The notes: generated by a model not told the origin, from the letters alone. A DNA stretch of 64,000 nt from Acinetobacter sp. A47 (GCF_000805455.1 NZ_JSUS01000071.1:62001-126000), one strand, 5' to 3'. Positions 18,206 through 26,521 are shown, counted from the first letter of the stretch. Numbers and translations: made by a program.

Positions 18206-19306
18206 TTACTCCTTATGCTCACGGATAATCGAGTAAATCAACATCGTGATACCAAACAAAATATTTAAAATTAGAAAATAGGTTGCAATCAGATACAGTG
18301 TTCTTGGATAGACCGCATCTTGCGCCAATTGTGGAGTCGAGACCACCACCAGTTTTTTCAGCTTACGCGAAGCTTCCAGACGGGCTTTTTCCAGTGAAGC
18401 CAAAGAAATTTTATATAGATCGGTCGCAAACTCGACATTGGCTTTTAAAGCTTCAAAGTCCGCCACGCTTTTGTTTAACTTGCTGGTATTTGGCGAGGTA
18501 AGCTTGGCCTTTTCATCGGCAATCTGCTTTTGTACTGACTCGATCTGGCTACGCACCGATACCACTTGAGGCGCTGTTTCATTTAGATAGCTTAATAAGG
18601 TCCGTTCTTCGGTACGTAACTGTGCCAGGTTCGACTCGAGCGTGGCGACAATGGTCGCGACTGCCTGTGCTTGGGCCTGTGGATCGAACATCTGGTTTTT
18701 ATTTTGATAGTCCAGTAAGGCATCACGAGATTGATCAAGCTGTTGTTTGGCTTCAACCAGCTGTTTTTCAGCAAACTTGAGCTGTTCTTCTGCAATCTGT
18801 TGGGAAAGGTCGTTAATAAAGGCTTCACTATTTTTTAGGATTTCCTGATTGAGACGCAGTGCAAAACCTGAACTAAAGCCTTGAGATGCAATGGTCATCA
18901 TCATGGTTTTTTCATCCAGATCCACTTTAATACGTTTATTAAAGTATTCTACTAAATCTTCAATTGAAGCATCTGGGCTTAGGCCAAAGACCGGATCATT
19001 TTGTGCAATAAAGGCTTTACGCAAATTGAGTGTTTTATCCAGACTTTCAACCATATTCCGCGAAGAAATATAGGCGGTTAAGATATGCGCATCTTCATTG
19101 CTGGTATTGCTGACACCCAGTAAAGTGCTGAGCCCATTGGTTGCTGCGGCATTAGAGACTTCACCGACCTGTTTTACCAGTAGGGTCGACTGGGAAACAA
19201 AGCGTTCCTGGGCAAAAAACACGAGATACGCAATGATAAGCAAAAGTGGCAACATCACTATGGCGATGTAGCTTATGATTAAGCCTTTATTTGTTATTGA
19301 CCGCAT
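18206..19306 (-). CDS. kpsE: KpsE-type inner-membrane polysaccharide co-polymerase/export protein
   Basis: A 366-residue protein with one transmembrane helix at each end (about 10-29, LIISYIAIVMLPLLLIIAYL; about 338-360, LYLIATYFLILNILFGITML) and a long periplasmic, largely coiled-coil domain rich in Gln, Lys and Glu (about 150-320). This is the topology of KpsE/CtrB proteins that couple the ABC transporter to the outer-membrane exporter. No cytoplasmic kinase domain is present, as expected. The 5' end overlaps kpsT by 20 nt and the 3' end is 5 nt from kpsD, showing a tight operon. Confidence 0.9.
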   Translation of the reverse strand: MRSITNKGLIISYIAIVMLPLLLIIAYLVFFAQERFVSQSTLLVKQVGEVSNAAATNGLSTLLGVSNTSNEDAHILTAYISSRNMVESLDKTLNLRKAFIAQNDPVFGLSPDASIEDLVEYFNKRIKVDLDEKTMMMTIASQGFSSGFALRLNQEILKNSEAFINDLSQQIAEEQLKFAEKQLVEAKQQLDQSRDALLDYQNKNQMFDPQAQAQAVATIVATLESNLAQLRTEERTLLSYLNETAPQVVSVRSQIESVQKQIADEKAKLTSPNTSKLNKSVADFEALKANVEFATDLYKISLASLEKARLEASRKLKKLVVVSTPQLAQDAVYPRTLYLIATYFLILNILFGITMLIYSIIREHKE

Positions 19307-19958
19307 ACGCTTTATAAACCTCTATTGCCTCTGCAACATCTGCAAAATATTCCGCCTGACCATTCCGCATTAGAAACGCTACATCACAGTTGCGGGTTAA
19401 ATCATCTAAATTATGGGACACCATAATAATATTGGACTTCTGTTTTAAATCATCGAGTAAAGCTTGGCTCTTTTTCCTAAAGTTGGCATCACCAACCGCT
19501 CCTGCTTCATCAAGCAGATAATAGTCAAAATTAAATGCCATACTTAGGCCAAAGCCAATCCGAGAGCGCATCCCTGATGAATAGCTTTTAATCGGCATAT
19601 CAAAATATTTACCGATGTCAGCAAAAGACTCGACAAATTTAATCACCTGATCTACTTCATCTTCATGGCTGAGATAAAGCCGTGCCACAAAGCGAACATT
19701 CTGGCGTGCTGTCATACTGCCCTGAAAGCCACCCGATAACGCCACAGGCCAGGAAATCGACTTATTGGTTATGACCTTGCCACTGTCAGCAAAATCAATA
19801 CCACCAATAATGCGTAACAAGGTACTTTTCCCTGCACCATTTTTACCTAAAATCGCAATACTTTTATTCTCGGGTAAGACCGCATTGAGATCTTTAAAGA
19901 CATAATGACGACCTTTGGGGGTGACGTAAGATTTAGTCAAATTGCGAAGTTCAATCAT
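19287..19958 (-). CDS. kpsT: KpsT-type ABC transporter ATPase for capsule export
   Basis: A 223-residue ABC ATPase. Walker A is LGKNGAGKSTLL (about 36-47), the signature is a degenerate YSSGMRSRIGFGLSM (about 125-140) typical of the polysaccharide-export subfamily, and Walker B is YYLLDEAGAVGDANF (about 146-160) with its H-loop in IIMVSHNLDDL. It energises export of the lipid-linked polymer with KpsM. Its ATG overlaps the kpsM stop by 4 nt (ATGA), and it overlaps kpsE by 20 nt. All motifs are intact. Confidence 0.94.
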   Translation of the reverse strand: MIELRNLTKSYVTPKGRHYVFKDLNAVLPENKSIAILGKNGAGKSTLLRIIGGIDFADSGKVITNKSISWPVALSGGFQGSMTARQNVRFVARLYLSHEDEVDQVIKFVESFADIGKYFDMPIKSYSSGMRSRIGFGLSMAFNFDYYLLDEAGAVGDANFRKKSQALLDDLKQKSNIIMVSHNLDDLTRNCDVAFLMRNGQAEYFADVAEAIEVYKAYAVNNK

Positions 19959-20779
19959 TTTGACTTCACCATTTGTTGCTCAAAGCGCTTGTAGAGCAAC
20001 AACCCAAAAAATAAAGATACTATAATCCATAAACTTACATATATAAGGGATACTCCCGAAACTAATGGATAAGTAGGTGCCACAGCATGTCGCATTAATT
20101 CAAAAATATGTAAGAGTGGATTCCATAATAGATACTGTTGATACTCAACAGGAACCAAATGAATGGTATAAAGCACCCCAGATAAGAGATAAAGGATAAA
20201 AAATAAAGGAGATACAAATTTATTAATTTCGGGTGAAATACTACCGACTACCAGAAGGATTAGCCCTATGCTTAGCGTCAATAAAAATAGTAAAAGCCAG
20301 TAACCTAATAGTTGTGGAATCGCCTCAGCACTTATAGTAAAGCTAAACCATAACAGTATCAGACTAAATAATATATAAGCGGTAAAATGTAAAAATAACT
20401 CTAAAATACTGCGTGCCAGCAAAGCATCGATCGGTTTGACAGGACGATAAGTAAATAATCCCTTATTGGCTTGTACAGCAGTTAGGGCCTGAGCTGAAAT
20501 TTTCCTGAACATAAAAAATGGTAAAATGCCATTGAGTAGGAAAATTTCAAAATTCATACCAGGAATAATTTTTTGTCTAATTGTCCCAAATAAAACAAGC
20601 ATAAAGCCAATATGTAACGCTGGTTCTAAAAAAATCCAAAAATAACCAAGGCGGAACTGACCAAAACGGGTTTGTAACTCCCGTAAAAAAAGTGCACGAA
20701 CAGATGCATACATGACTTGCAGTCCGCCACGCGGTTTTAACCGTGGTAATCCTTTTAAACTGGATGCTGGCTCATCCAT
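19955..20779 (-). CDS. kpsM: KpsM-type ABC transporter permease for capsule export
   Basis: A 274-residue ABC-2-type permease with six predicted transmembrane helices. The cytoplasmic N-terminal segment contains RALFLRELQTRFGQFRLGYFW, typical of KpsM/CtrC proteins, then helices around residues 45-70, 75-95, 120-150, 155-180, 190-215 and 240-265. It forms the channel that flips the Kdo-primed capsule across the inner membrane. It is the first gene of the long minus-strand operon, and AGGGGG 4 nt before the ATG is a strong ribosome-binding site. The promoter must lie in the A+T-rich region up to about 21040. Confidence 0.93.
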   Translation of the reverse strand: MDEPASSLKGLPRLKPRGGLQVMYASVRALFLRELQTRFGQFRLGYFWIFLEPALHIGFMLVLFGTIRQKIIPGMNFEIFLLNGILPFFMFRKISAQALTAVQANKGLFTYRPVKPIDALLARSILELFLHFTAYILFSLILLWFSFTISAEAIPQLLGYWLLLFLLTLSIGLILLVVGSISPEINKFVSPLFFILYLLSGVLYTIHLVPVEYQQYLLWNPLLHIFELMRHAVAPTYPLVSGVSLIYVSLWIIVSLFFGLLLYKRFEQQMVKSK

Positions 20780-21042
20780 CCGACCCCCTGTGAGTGCTCA
20801 ATCTTTGCACTGGCTTCATTTTCCAGCGAAGCTTAAATTATTTTTTCGGAAAGTTAAAGTTTCAAAATGTTCCATAATTTTGAATTAGGAGAAAGTTCTT
20901 CTATTAAAAAACGACAAAATAGGCCACAAATTAAATTAAAATATGCCAACTGGTCGTTCATCTTATGAAAATAAATAAATTTCAAAAGGTTACAAAATTA
21001 AAAATCAATTCTCTCTACGTAAAAACTCATAAAAATAATGTA
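20780..21042. promoter_or_regulatory. A+T-rich leader upstream of the kpsM operon
   Basis: This gap between kpsM and the rraB terminator is very A+T-rich and must contain the start of the kpsMTED transcript. Several TTGAAA- and TAATA-like hexamers occur on the minus strand, but no pair is convincing enough to call. I did not see the GGCGGTAG ops element of RfaH-controlled capsule operons. No coding frame of note. Confidence 0.4.
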
Positions 21043-21070
21043 GTGAATTGTTATTTTGATAACAATTCAC
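21043..21070 (-). terminator. Hairpin terminator of rraB
   Basis: A perfect 11-bp inverted repeat GTGAATTGTTA / TAACAATTCAC with a 6-nt loop lies 10 nt past the rraB stop codon. On the minus strand it is followed by a T-rich run (ATTATTTTTATG). It separates rraB from the kps operon. Because the stem is symmetrical it could also be a protein site. Confidence 0.65.
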
Positions 21071-21079
21071 ATAATTAAA

Positions 21080-21445
21080 TTACTCGTCTTCGTCGTAGAT
21101 GTAGCTCATGCAGCCCCAGCCATCGTATTCACCGCCAAACTGCCCGGCAATACGGATCATCCATTCTTCCAGATCGGCAATATCCTCATATTCGAGAATC
21201 ATATTGACATGGATATTTAGCACCCATAAATCCGAGCCATCCGAATGCTGTTCTTCCTGATAGAGCGAGATTTTTTGCTCTTGATGCAGCAGATGCAAGG
21301 CGCATTTTTCGATCTGTTCCTGCTGCTCAAATACAATCGAAAATTCAACTTCATGCGGTTCACTGAGGTCATTACCATCCTCAACCATTTGCCACAGTAC
21401 GTTGCCGTTATCATTATCGGGGAATTGTTCATAATCGCGTGTCAT
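21080..21445 (-). CDS. rraB: RraB-family ribonuclease E regulator
   Basis: An acidic protein of about 121 residues that matches the RraB family, which binds RNase E and alters which RNAs it degrades. The N-terminal YEQFPDNDNGNVLWQM and the C-terminal GGEYDGWGCMSYI are the family's conserved ends. I prefer the second ATG (21443-21445), because AAGGAT then sits about 8 nt upstream; the first ATG at 21449-21451 would be only 2 nt from it. It is monocistronic with its own hairpin terminator. In this window it marks the conserved left border of the housekeeping segment beside the kps locus. Confidence 0.87.
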   Translation of the reverse strand: MTRDYEQFPDNDNGNVLWQMVEDGNDLSEPHEVEFSIVFEQQEQIEKCALHLLHQEQKISLYQEEQHSDGSDLWVLNIHVNMILEYEDIADLEEWMIRIAGQFGGEYDGWGCMSYIYDEDE

Positions 21446-21573
21446 GGTCATATCCTTGGTGTTGTTCTGAAGCTAACATCGGTTATAGATTAACCTACTT
21501 TTATGTCATTTTTTAGTCACTTTAATGTCATTATTGTAGCTAAAACCCCAGTCTTTTCAGGCCATTTTCCGGT

Positions 21574-22047
21574 TCAGGCCCATGTCATCGACAGCACTAC
21601 CTGATCCAGACAACGAATGCCATGTTCATAAATCGGCTCCGGATAATCGCGAAAAACATCATGCTCGATATGTGACAACCGGAAGCCGCACTTTTGATAA
21701 AGGGCCAGCTGATCCAGACTCGAGTTTCCGGTCTTGACCCATAGCGTCCGGATCGCGAGCGCTTTGGCATTTTCTACCACATGACCAATCAGGGCCTTGG
21801 CCAGACCCCGTCCCTGGGCCGGCTGAGCGACAGCCAGATTTTTGATTTCGGCTTCATGTTGCCTATGCAACAGGCAAAGTTGCGCCTGAACATTGCCCTG
21901 TTCATCCAGCATAAGCAGGATAGTTGCCGTAAACAGATAGGTGCTGACCTGTTTCCAGTCCGGATCGGCCATCAAGAGTAAGGGCTTGAGCTGGGCCTGC
22001 TGTGCTTCGGTTAAGCTATTCCATTGGCATTGCAAGACTGGGTACAT
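21574..22047 (-). CDS. GNAT-family N-acetyltransferase
   Basis: A 157-residue GNAT-fold protein. The acetyl-CoA-binding motif A is VAQPAQGRGLAKALIGHVVE (about 75-94), preceded by the beta-strand AQLCLLHRQHEAEIKNLAV and followed by LALYQKCGFRLSHIEHD, typical of motif B. The substrate cannot be told. It lies 26 nt downstream of the pseudouridine synthase gene on the same strand, so the two may be co-transcribed. Start ATG at 22045-22047. Confidence 0.85.
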   Translation of the reverse strand: MYPVLQCQWNSLTEAQQAQLKPLLLMADPDWKQVSTYLFTATILLMLDEQGNVQAQLCLLHRQHEAEIKNLAVAQPAQGRGLAKALIGHVVENAKALAIRTLWVKTGNSSLDQLALYQKCGFRLSHIEHDVFRDYPEPIYEHGIRCLDQVVLSMTWA

Positions 22048-22072
22048 GCTATTTCACCTCGTCTGGAAGTCT

Positions 22073-22738
22073 CTAAAATGTTACCTCGGCACGGATTTCA
22101 AGCTCATGCCGTTTAAGGGGATGCTGAAAGGCCAGATAGGCTGCATGCAGCGCCATGCGGTTTAAATGAAAGCGGGCGGGTGCAGGATGATACAGTTTAT
22201 CGCCCATGATCGGATGGCCAATGTGCATCATATGCACTCGCAATTGATGCGAACGCCCCGTGACTGGTTCTAAGCGGACACGGCTTTGATCAGTGGCTGC
22301 ATCATAGTCAATACGCTGGAATAAGGTTTTGGCCGGCTTGCCCAGTTCAAAATGCACCATCTGGCGTGGGCGGTTTTCCCAGTCGGTGATCAGTGGAACC
22401 TCCACACTGCCCTCGGCCTGAATCTCGCCTTGTACCAGTGCTTCATAGTATTTTTTGACGGTTCTGGCCTGAAACATTTTACTGACCGCGACCTCTGCTT
22501 CGCGATGCTTGGCAAACATGAGCAAACCCGAAGTGGCCATATCCAGCCGATGCGTCACTTTAGCCGCAGGATGCTGTTGTAAGACCCGTAAATAGGCACT
22601 GTCCTGATGTTCAGGTAAACGCCCCATCACCGACAATAGCCCGGCAGGCTTGTTTACCACAATCAGGTCGTCATCTTCATAGATGATTTCTAAAGGCTGT
22701 TGTGGAGGCGCGTAAACAAAGTTGTCATTTAAAGGCAT
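22073..22738 (-). CDS. rluA: RluA-type pseudouridine synthase
   Basis: A 221-residue single-domain pseudouridine synthase, close in length to E. coli RluA, which modifies 23S rRNA U746 and tRNA U32. Motif I is YEDDDLIVVNKPAGLLS (about 20-36), motif II with the catalytic Asp is THRLDMATSGLLMFA (about 60-74), motif III is VRLEPVTGRSHQLRVHM (about 155-171), and the C-terminal ALHAAYLAFQHP is also conserved. It lacks an S4 domain. ATG at 22736-22738 is chosen over an upstream TTG; neither has a good ribosome-binding site. RluA over other small RluA/RsuA members is judged from length and motif style. Confidence 0.85.
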   Translation of the reverse strand: MPLNDNFVYAPPQQPLEIIYEDDDLIVVNKPAGLLSVMGRLPEHQDSAYLRVLQQHPAAKVTHRLDMATSGLLMFAKHREAEVAVSKMFQARTVKKYYEALVQGEIQAEGSVEVPLITDWENRPRQMVHFELGKPAKTLFQRIDYDAATDQSRVRLEPVTGRSHQLRVHMMHIGHPIMGDKLYHPAPARFHLNRMALHAAYLAFQHPLKRHELEIRAEVTF

Positions 22739-22840
22739 GAGAAAATAGCCAAGCAGGCACAAGGACGGAAACAGCAGCGATTATAGTGCTGCACAACAGT
22801 TTCGCAACAGGCTTATGTTCTCGGCCAGAGCGTTGAATGA

Positions 22841-23293
22841 TTAAGAATGGGCTTTAATGCCTTTGCTTAGGTTGTCTTTATATTTCTGTTCCAGCAAGGC
22901 AATATCCCGGTTTAAAAAAGCAGTCAGATAATCTTTTGCCCGGGCCAGACTCAACTGTTTAAAGGAAATGGTTTCCTTGCTTTTACGGGTCACCAGTCCA
23001 AATAGGTCTTTTTTGGGTACAATCACCACAACATCGCTGTCCAGCTTAAATTCCAGCTGTTGCGACTTGGCATAGGCATCGAGGGTAATGGCAATGTTTT
23101 GACCGCTTGCATGATCGGTCACCATAAAACGGGTATCGGCACCATTGAGCTGTAACTGGCGAACCAGTTGCTGACGCCAGCTGATCTGGTCAAATCTGGC
23201 CAGAACCGTGCTCATGTCAAGCATCCCCACATGCTCGATCTCATTGTGGTGGATATGATGAGGATAGCGGATGTTAAGCTCAAACTGACTCAT
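22841..23293 (-). CDS. Conserved protein of unknown function
   Basis: A 150-residue soluble protein. The C-terminal part contains a stretch like a molybdate/TOBE-style or regulator-associated barrel (ITLDAYAKSQQLEFKLDSDV, then VVIVPKKDLFGLV), followed by a Lys-rich helical end. The N-terminal part (IRYPHHIHHNEIEHVG) is His-rich and may bind metal. No signal peptide or helix-turn-helix is convincing. It is preceded by a 570-nt gap. Function unknown; a TOBE-like fold is only a suggestion. Confidence 0.6.
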   Translation of the reverse strand: MSQFELNIRYPHHIHHNEIEHVGMLDMSTVLARFDQISWRQQLVRQLQLNGADTRFMVTDHASGQNIAITLDAYAKSQQLEFKLDSDVVVIVPKKDLFGLVTRKSKETISFKQLSLARAKDYLTAFLNRDIALLEQKYKDNLSKGIKAHS

Positions 23294-23866
23294 TCTTGTT
23301 TTGACCTGTCCCTGTGATCATGTTTTGATTTTTAGGTATAAATAAAATTATATCATTTTGTTTTTTAATATAAAAATATCGATTTATCTTCATAATGGCA
23401 GGATTACAGGATGGATGTCACATTCGTTTTTGCTTTTATTGAACTGGTTTTTATTATTTAAGCCGTTTGGCTGATTTTATATTTGATTAAATTTTTTAGG
23501 GTATCAAGGGAAAACAGTGGTTGTTTACTTCAACACCTATGACTTTGTAAGCCATAACCTTTGCCTATAAACTTTTGATCTATAGCGTCCTAAGCCGAAT
23601 CGAGACCTTTTGGGTTCGTACACACTTGCTTTGTAAGCGTCGGTGCATGCTACTCTTTTCGATCCCTTTCACACCCTTGAGACATAGTTTAGGCAGATCA
23701 CGGCGGGATTGTTTTCCTAAAAACTGCTATTTTTAACGCTTAATGAAATAATTTTGCATGCCAAAAGATAAATCTTGAAATATTTCCCACTTCCAGTAAA
23801 AAACTACGATTTATATTCCGATAAATTCAAATTTACATGTGTATTTTTTCAAATAGATGCTTAAAT
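23294..23866. other. 570-nt intergenic region with a G+C-richer, possibly structured block
   Basis: No convincing gene. The outer parts are A+T-rich. The middle (about 23520-23715) is richer in G+C and contains the decamer CTTTGTAAGC twice (23543-23552 and 23629-23638). On the minus strand each copy reads GCTTACAAAG and forms a small stem-loop with an ACA loop; one is extended as TATGGCTT-ACA-AAGTCATA. This looks more like a folded RNA than a decayed gene, but I cannot match it to a known RNA family. Confidence 0.4.
23520..23715 (-). ncRNA. Candidate small structured RNA
   Basis: Support is limited to composition and secondary structure: a G+C-richer island in A+T-rich surroundings with two related stem-loops built on GCTTACAAAG. 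Ends and strand are guesses. No promoter or good terminator was identified. It is not recognisably 6S RNA, tmRNA or RNase P RNA. Confidence 0.22.
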
Positions 23867-24754
23867 CTAGGCCCAAATCACCATAATTGCAGCCACAATC
23901 ACTAGCCATAGTCCCCAATGATCGGTTTTGGCCAGTTTTTCCTTAAAGAAAAAAGCCGAGATCAACAAACTAAATAAGATTTCGACCTGTCCCAGCGTTT
24001 TGACGATGGCGACGGTCTGCATACTCATGGCACTAAACCAGCCGACCGAGGCCAGAAAACTACAAATACTCACTCTCAAGGTCAGCCCAACGCGCTGCCA
24101 CATTTTATAGAGCGTCGGGCGGCTGAAAAATCCGAGATAGATCAGCAGTACCATGCATTGAAAGCTGATCAGGCTACACAGCACCCAAGCGGCACGATGC
24201 AGGAATGGCAACATACCCAGTTCCAGACTGGCTTCACGCACCAATAAGGAGGTGATGGCAAAACAAAGCCCACTGCCCAGCCCGATCATCAAGGTTTTAA
24301 AAGAAAGGTCTGACTGTTGTTTGCCTTTACTGAGTAAGAATACCGCCACTGCCCCAATCACCACGCCAACCCAGCCCCATGTGCTGAGATGTTCCTGTAA
24401 GAACAGTACTCCGACCAAGGCAGCCAGAATTGCTTCACTTTTGGCCAGCCCTACCCCGATGGCATAGTTCTTTTGCTGAAACAGTTTCACCATCAAGGCC
24501 GTGGCATAAATCTGGCTCATGCCTGCAATCACGATATAGAACCAGAATTTATCGGAAAAATGCACCGGTGCGGTGACAGGCTGATGCAGATAGAGAAAGG
24601 CCAGATAGCTAAAGGCAAAGATCGGTGAAAAGATAAATCGCGCCAGCGTAGTCCCGTAGACATCGACGCTGGTACTGAGTTGTTTTTGAAATGCATTGCG
24701 CCAGGCCTGCATAAATGCAGCCATTAGGGTGAACAGAATCCAGGTGATCATCAT
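23867..24754 (-). CDS. EamA/DMT-superfamily transporter
   Basis: A 295-residue integral membrane protein with about ten transmembrane helices in two related halves, the drug/metabolite transporter (EamA) pattern. The end of the first half is LAALVGVLFLQEHLSTWGWVGVVIG (in part), and the second half ends LFSLLISAFFFKEKLAKTDHWG, the repeated E-K/E-H element before the last helices. It probably exports or imports a small metabolite; the substrate cannot be predicted. It is monocistronic. The first two codons are both ATG (24754 and 24751). Confidence 0.83.
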   Translation of the reverse strand: MMITWILFTLMAAFMQAWRNAFQKQLSTSVDVYGTTLARFIFSPIFAFSYLAFLYLHQPVTAPVHFSDKFWFYIVIAGMSQIYATALMVKLFQQKNYAIGVGLAKSEAILAALVGVLFLQEHLSTWGWVGVVIGAVAVFLLSKGKQQSDLSFKTLMIGLGSGLCFAITSLLVREASLELGMLPFLHRAAWVLCSLISFQCMVLLIYLGFFSRPTLYKMWQRVGLTLRVSICSFLASVGWFSAMSMQTVAIVKTLGQVEILFSLLISAFFFKEKLAKTDHWGLWLVIVAAIMVIWA

Positions 24755-24826
24755 AAGCTTGCACGCAAGAGCAAAAGTGCCGCTAATTTACGCGGTTCTG
24801 GCTGGTTTTTCGATAGTCGTCCGTGC

Positions 24827-25525
24827 TTAAAAACTTAAATCATTAAAGTCTTTCACTTTAGACAGATAGATCGGCGGCTGCTTGATTTTGCTCCATGTTT
24901 CTTTAAATCTTGGCTCCTCCTCTTCGTCTTCACTCATATTTTTCCGTATTACTTTTTTGCCTGTTAAAAAGTTAATACTGGTCTGGCTTTGAATGAGCGG
25001 GCCACGATTATTTGAATCATCATAGCCAATCAAGCGTAGATCATTGCCTTCCAGACGGAACAGATAACGCCAATAACCATAACGGCCATGCCCGTAATGA
25101 ATATCAAGTAAATTATTATTAATCTCAAGCCATAGATCAGGTGGGAAATAAACCCCGCCATCTTCATTTTCCGAGCTAAAACAACTGAGGTTGCTGAGTA
25201 GGGTTTTGTATTTGCCTTTTTGATTCAGCAATACAATCACACCACGGCGGTTACGGTCTAACTGCCCACGATATTCATCTTGTACAAAGGCTTTGGGATC
25301 GGTGGCTTTGACGATCAGTACCACATCCTTCAAACCATCTTTATTCAGGTCGCCTTCAATCGCTTCAAACAGTTGATATTTTGCAGGGAGATAGGCTTTA
25401 TAAGTCACTTTATCTTTACGTAGTTTCAGCTCTTCTGCTGTTGGCTGTGCTTGGGCAAACGTTGTTTGCGGCAGTATAGATAGGCTTAAGCAAGCCAAGC
25501 TAAGTGCAATACATTTCTTATTCAT
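24827..25525 (-). CDS. Secreted protein of unknown function with a Ca-binding-like loop
   Basis: A 232-residue protein with a signal peptide (about 1-24, ending TTFAQA). After it comes EAIEGDLNKDGLKDVVLIVK, a DxNxDGxxD calcium-binding-like loop as in FG-GAP/VCBS repeats, here apparently in a single copy. An aromatic segment follows (HYGHGRYGYWRYLFRLEGND, about 145-164). It is probably periplasmic. The family is not recognised by name; similar proteins are common in Acinetobacter in my experience, but function is unknown. It lies between the DMT transporter and the DUF4126 gene with modest gaps. Confidence 0.65.
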   Translation of the reverse strand: MNKKCIALSLACLSLSILPQTTFAQAQPTAEELKLRKDKVTYKAYLPAKYQLFEAIEGDLNKDGLKDVVLIVKATDPKAFVQDEYRGQLDRNRRGVIVLLNQKGKYKTLLSNLSCFSSENEDGGVYFPPDLWLEINNNLLDIHYGHGRYGYWRYLFRLEGNDLRLIGYDDSNNRGPLIQSQTSINFLTGKKVIRKNMSEDEEEEPRFKETWSKIKQPPIYLSKVKDFNDLSF

Positions 25526-25566
25526 TTTTATTTCATCATTTAAGTAGTGATTACGGTTATGGCCCT

Positions 25567-26142
25567 TTAGAGGGAATGGCTGAGTTTCTGCTGGCGTTTT
25601 GCACGAATCCAGCGTGCCGTGACGATCACTAAAATAATGACCACAACGGTAATCAGCACAGGCATGATAAAGGCCAGAATGGATAATAAGATCGAGCCAA
25701 CCAGTTCACCGGTAGCTACCACAAAATTACCCAGCCCTCCTGTGGTTGCCGTCGAAACCCCACGTGCGGCTACGGTACTCATTTGTACCACGCCTGCGGT
25801 TCCACCACCGACAATCAGCGCCGCGGCCCAAGTCGCAAACTGCGACATTTCGCCGCTGCTGACTGCCATCGTGGTCAGTGTCCCTGCCACTACAGCCGCA
25901 GGTGTGGCAATAGTATCTAATAGATTATCTACCCACGGCACATAGTAAGCTGCAATTTCACAAATGGTAGCAAAGCCCAGCGCCATACACACCGATGGAA
26001 GTGCTAGCCATTCAAAGCCTTGGGCAGGTTGATACCAGCCCATGAGAGTGGCAATACTCATCGCCAATAGCGGCACAAAGACACGAAACCCACAGGCTGC
26101 GCTGAGTCCAACGCCAATACAGAGTCCTAAAATTGTTTCCAT
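25567..26142 (-). CDS. DUF4126-family membrane protein
   Basis: A 191-residue integral membrane protein of the DUF4126 family. The N-terminus ETILGLCIGVGLSAACGFRVFVPLL is typical, as is YVPWVDNLLDTIATPAAVVAGTL (in part, about 67-89). A Gly/Ala/Thr-rich middle is followed by a long C-terminal helix and a basic tail (RWIRAKRQQK). Five to six transmembrane segments are likely. Function unknown. ATG at 26140-26142 is preferred over the GTG one codon upstream because the AAGG upstream is better spaced. Confidence 0.78.
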   Translation of the reverse strand: METILGLCIGVGLSAACGFRVFVPLLAMSIATLMGWYQPAQGFEWLALPSVCMALGFATICEIAAYYVPWVDNLLDTIATPAAVVAGTLTTMAVSSGEMSQFATWAAALIVGGGTAGVVQMSTVAARGVSTATTGGLGNFVVATGELVGSILLSILAFIMPVLITVVVIILVIVTARWIRAKRQQKLSHSL

Positions 26143-26204
26143 CACGGATTACCTTTCTATGCCTATGACAGGTCTTGTTATTTACATCTTATTTTTAAGG
26201 TAAC

Positions 26205-26235
26205 AAAAAGCCCTATCAAGGGATAGGGCTTTTAT
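26205..26235 (-). terminator. Hairpin terminator of the zinc-ribbon gene
   Basis: AAAAGCCCTATC / GATAGGGCTTTT form a 12-bp stem with an AAGG loop, 35 nt past the stop of the zinc-ribbon gene, T-rich on either strand. It resembles the acnD terminator at 27921-27951 (shared GATAGGGCTTTTATT). Confidence 0.8.
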
Positions 26236-26269
26236 TCAAACAGTGGGTAACTGTTTGGTATTTTGCGGC

Positions 26270-26413
26270 TTAGGCATTCTTACTGTTGAATTGATTGCCA
26301 AGGCATTTGGTACACGGAGGTAAACGATCAGTACCAATTTCTAAATAGGTGCGGTGTCCGCATTGAACACAAAAATAGAAGCCTGTTCCAGGTTTTTCGC
26401 CAGCAGTTACCAT
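26270..26413 (-). CDS. Small zinc-ribbon protein (47 residues)
   Basis: A short gene translating to MVTAGEKPGTGFYFCVQCGH and then RTYLEIGTDRLPPCTKCLGN followed by QFNSKNA. Two CxxC pairs (CVQC and CTKC) 21 residues apart form a rubredoxin-like zinc ribbon. GGAG lies 7 nt before the ATG at 26411-26413, and a strong terminator follows the stop, so it is a well-formed gene. Similar small zinc ribbons are annotated in Acinetobacter next to acnD; function unknown. Confidence 0.82.
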   Translation of the reverse strand: MVTAGEKPGTGFYFCVQCGHRTYLEIGTDRLPPCTKCLGNQFNSKNA

Positions 26414-26458
26414 CTTTGTTCTCCATAGATTTTAGAAATGGTACATATACTATAGCTT

Positions 26459-26521
26459 GATAGTTTTGATTATTTATTGACCTTTCCGACGAGCGGTGAT
26501 GGCGGAAAGGTTAAAACTATC
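26459..26521. repeat. Nested inverted repeat downstream of the PIN gene
   Basis: An outer 9-bp pair GATAGTTTT (26459-26467) / AAAACTATC (26513-26521) encloses an inner 9-bp pair ACCTTTCCG (26480-26488) / CGGAAAGGT (26503-26511). It lies about 30 nt past the stop of the PIN-like gene and could end its transcript, although no T-run follows on the minus strand. Confidence 0.5.

Noticed and set aside
1688..20779. Transposase or IS element at the borders of the kps locus
   Set aside because: No transposase-like frame and no clear terminal inverted repeats or target duplications were seen at either border.
20780..21042. JUMPstart/ops element upstream of kpsM
   Set aside because: I could not find GGCGGTAG or a close variant on the transcribed strand.
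23520..23715. tRNA, tmRNA or 6S RNA in the large intergenic gap
   Set aside because: No cloverleaf, no tag-peptide frame and no 6S-like bubble could be recognised.
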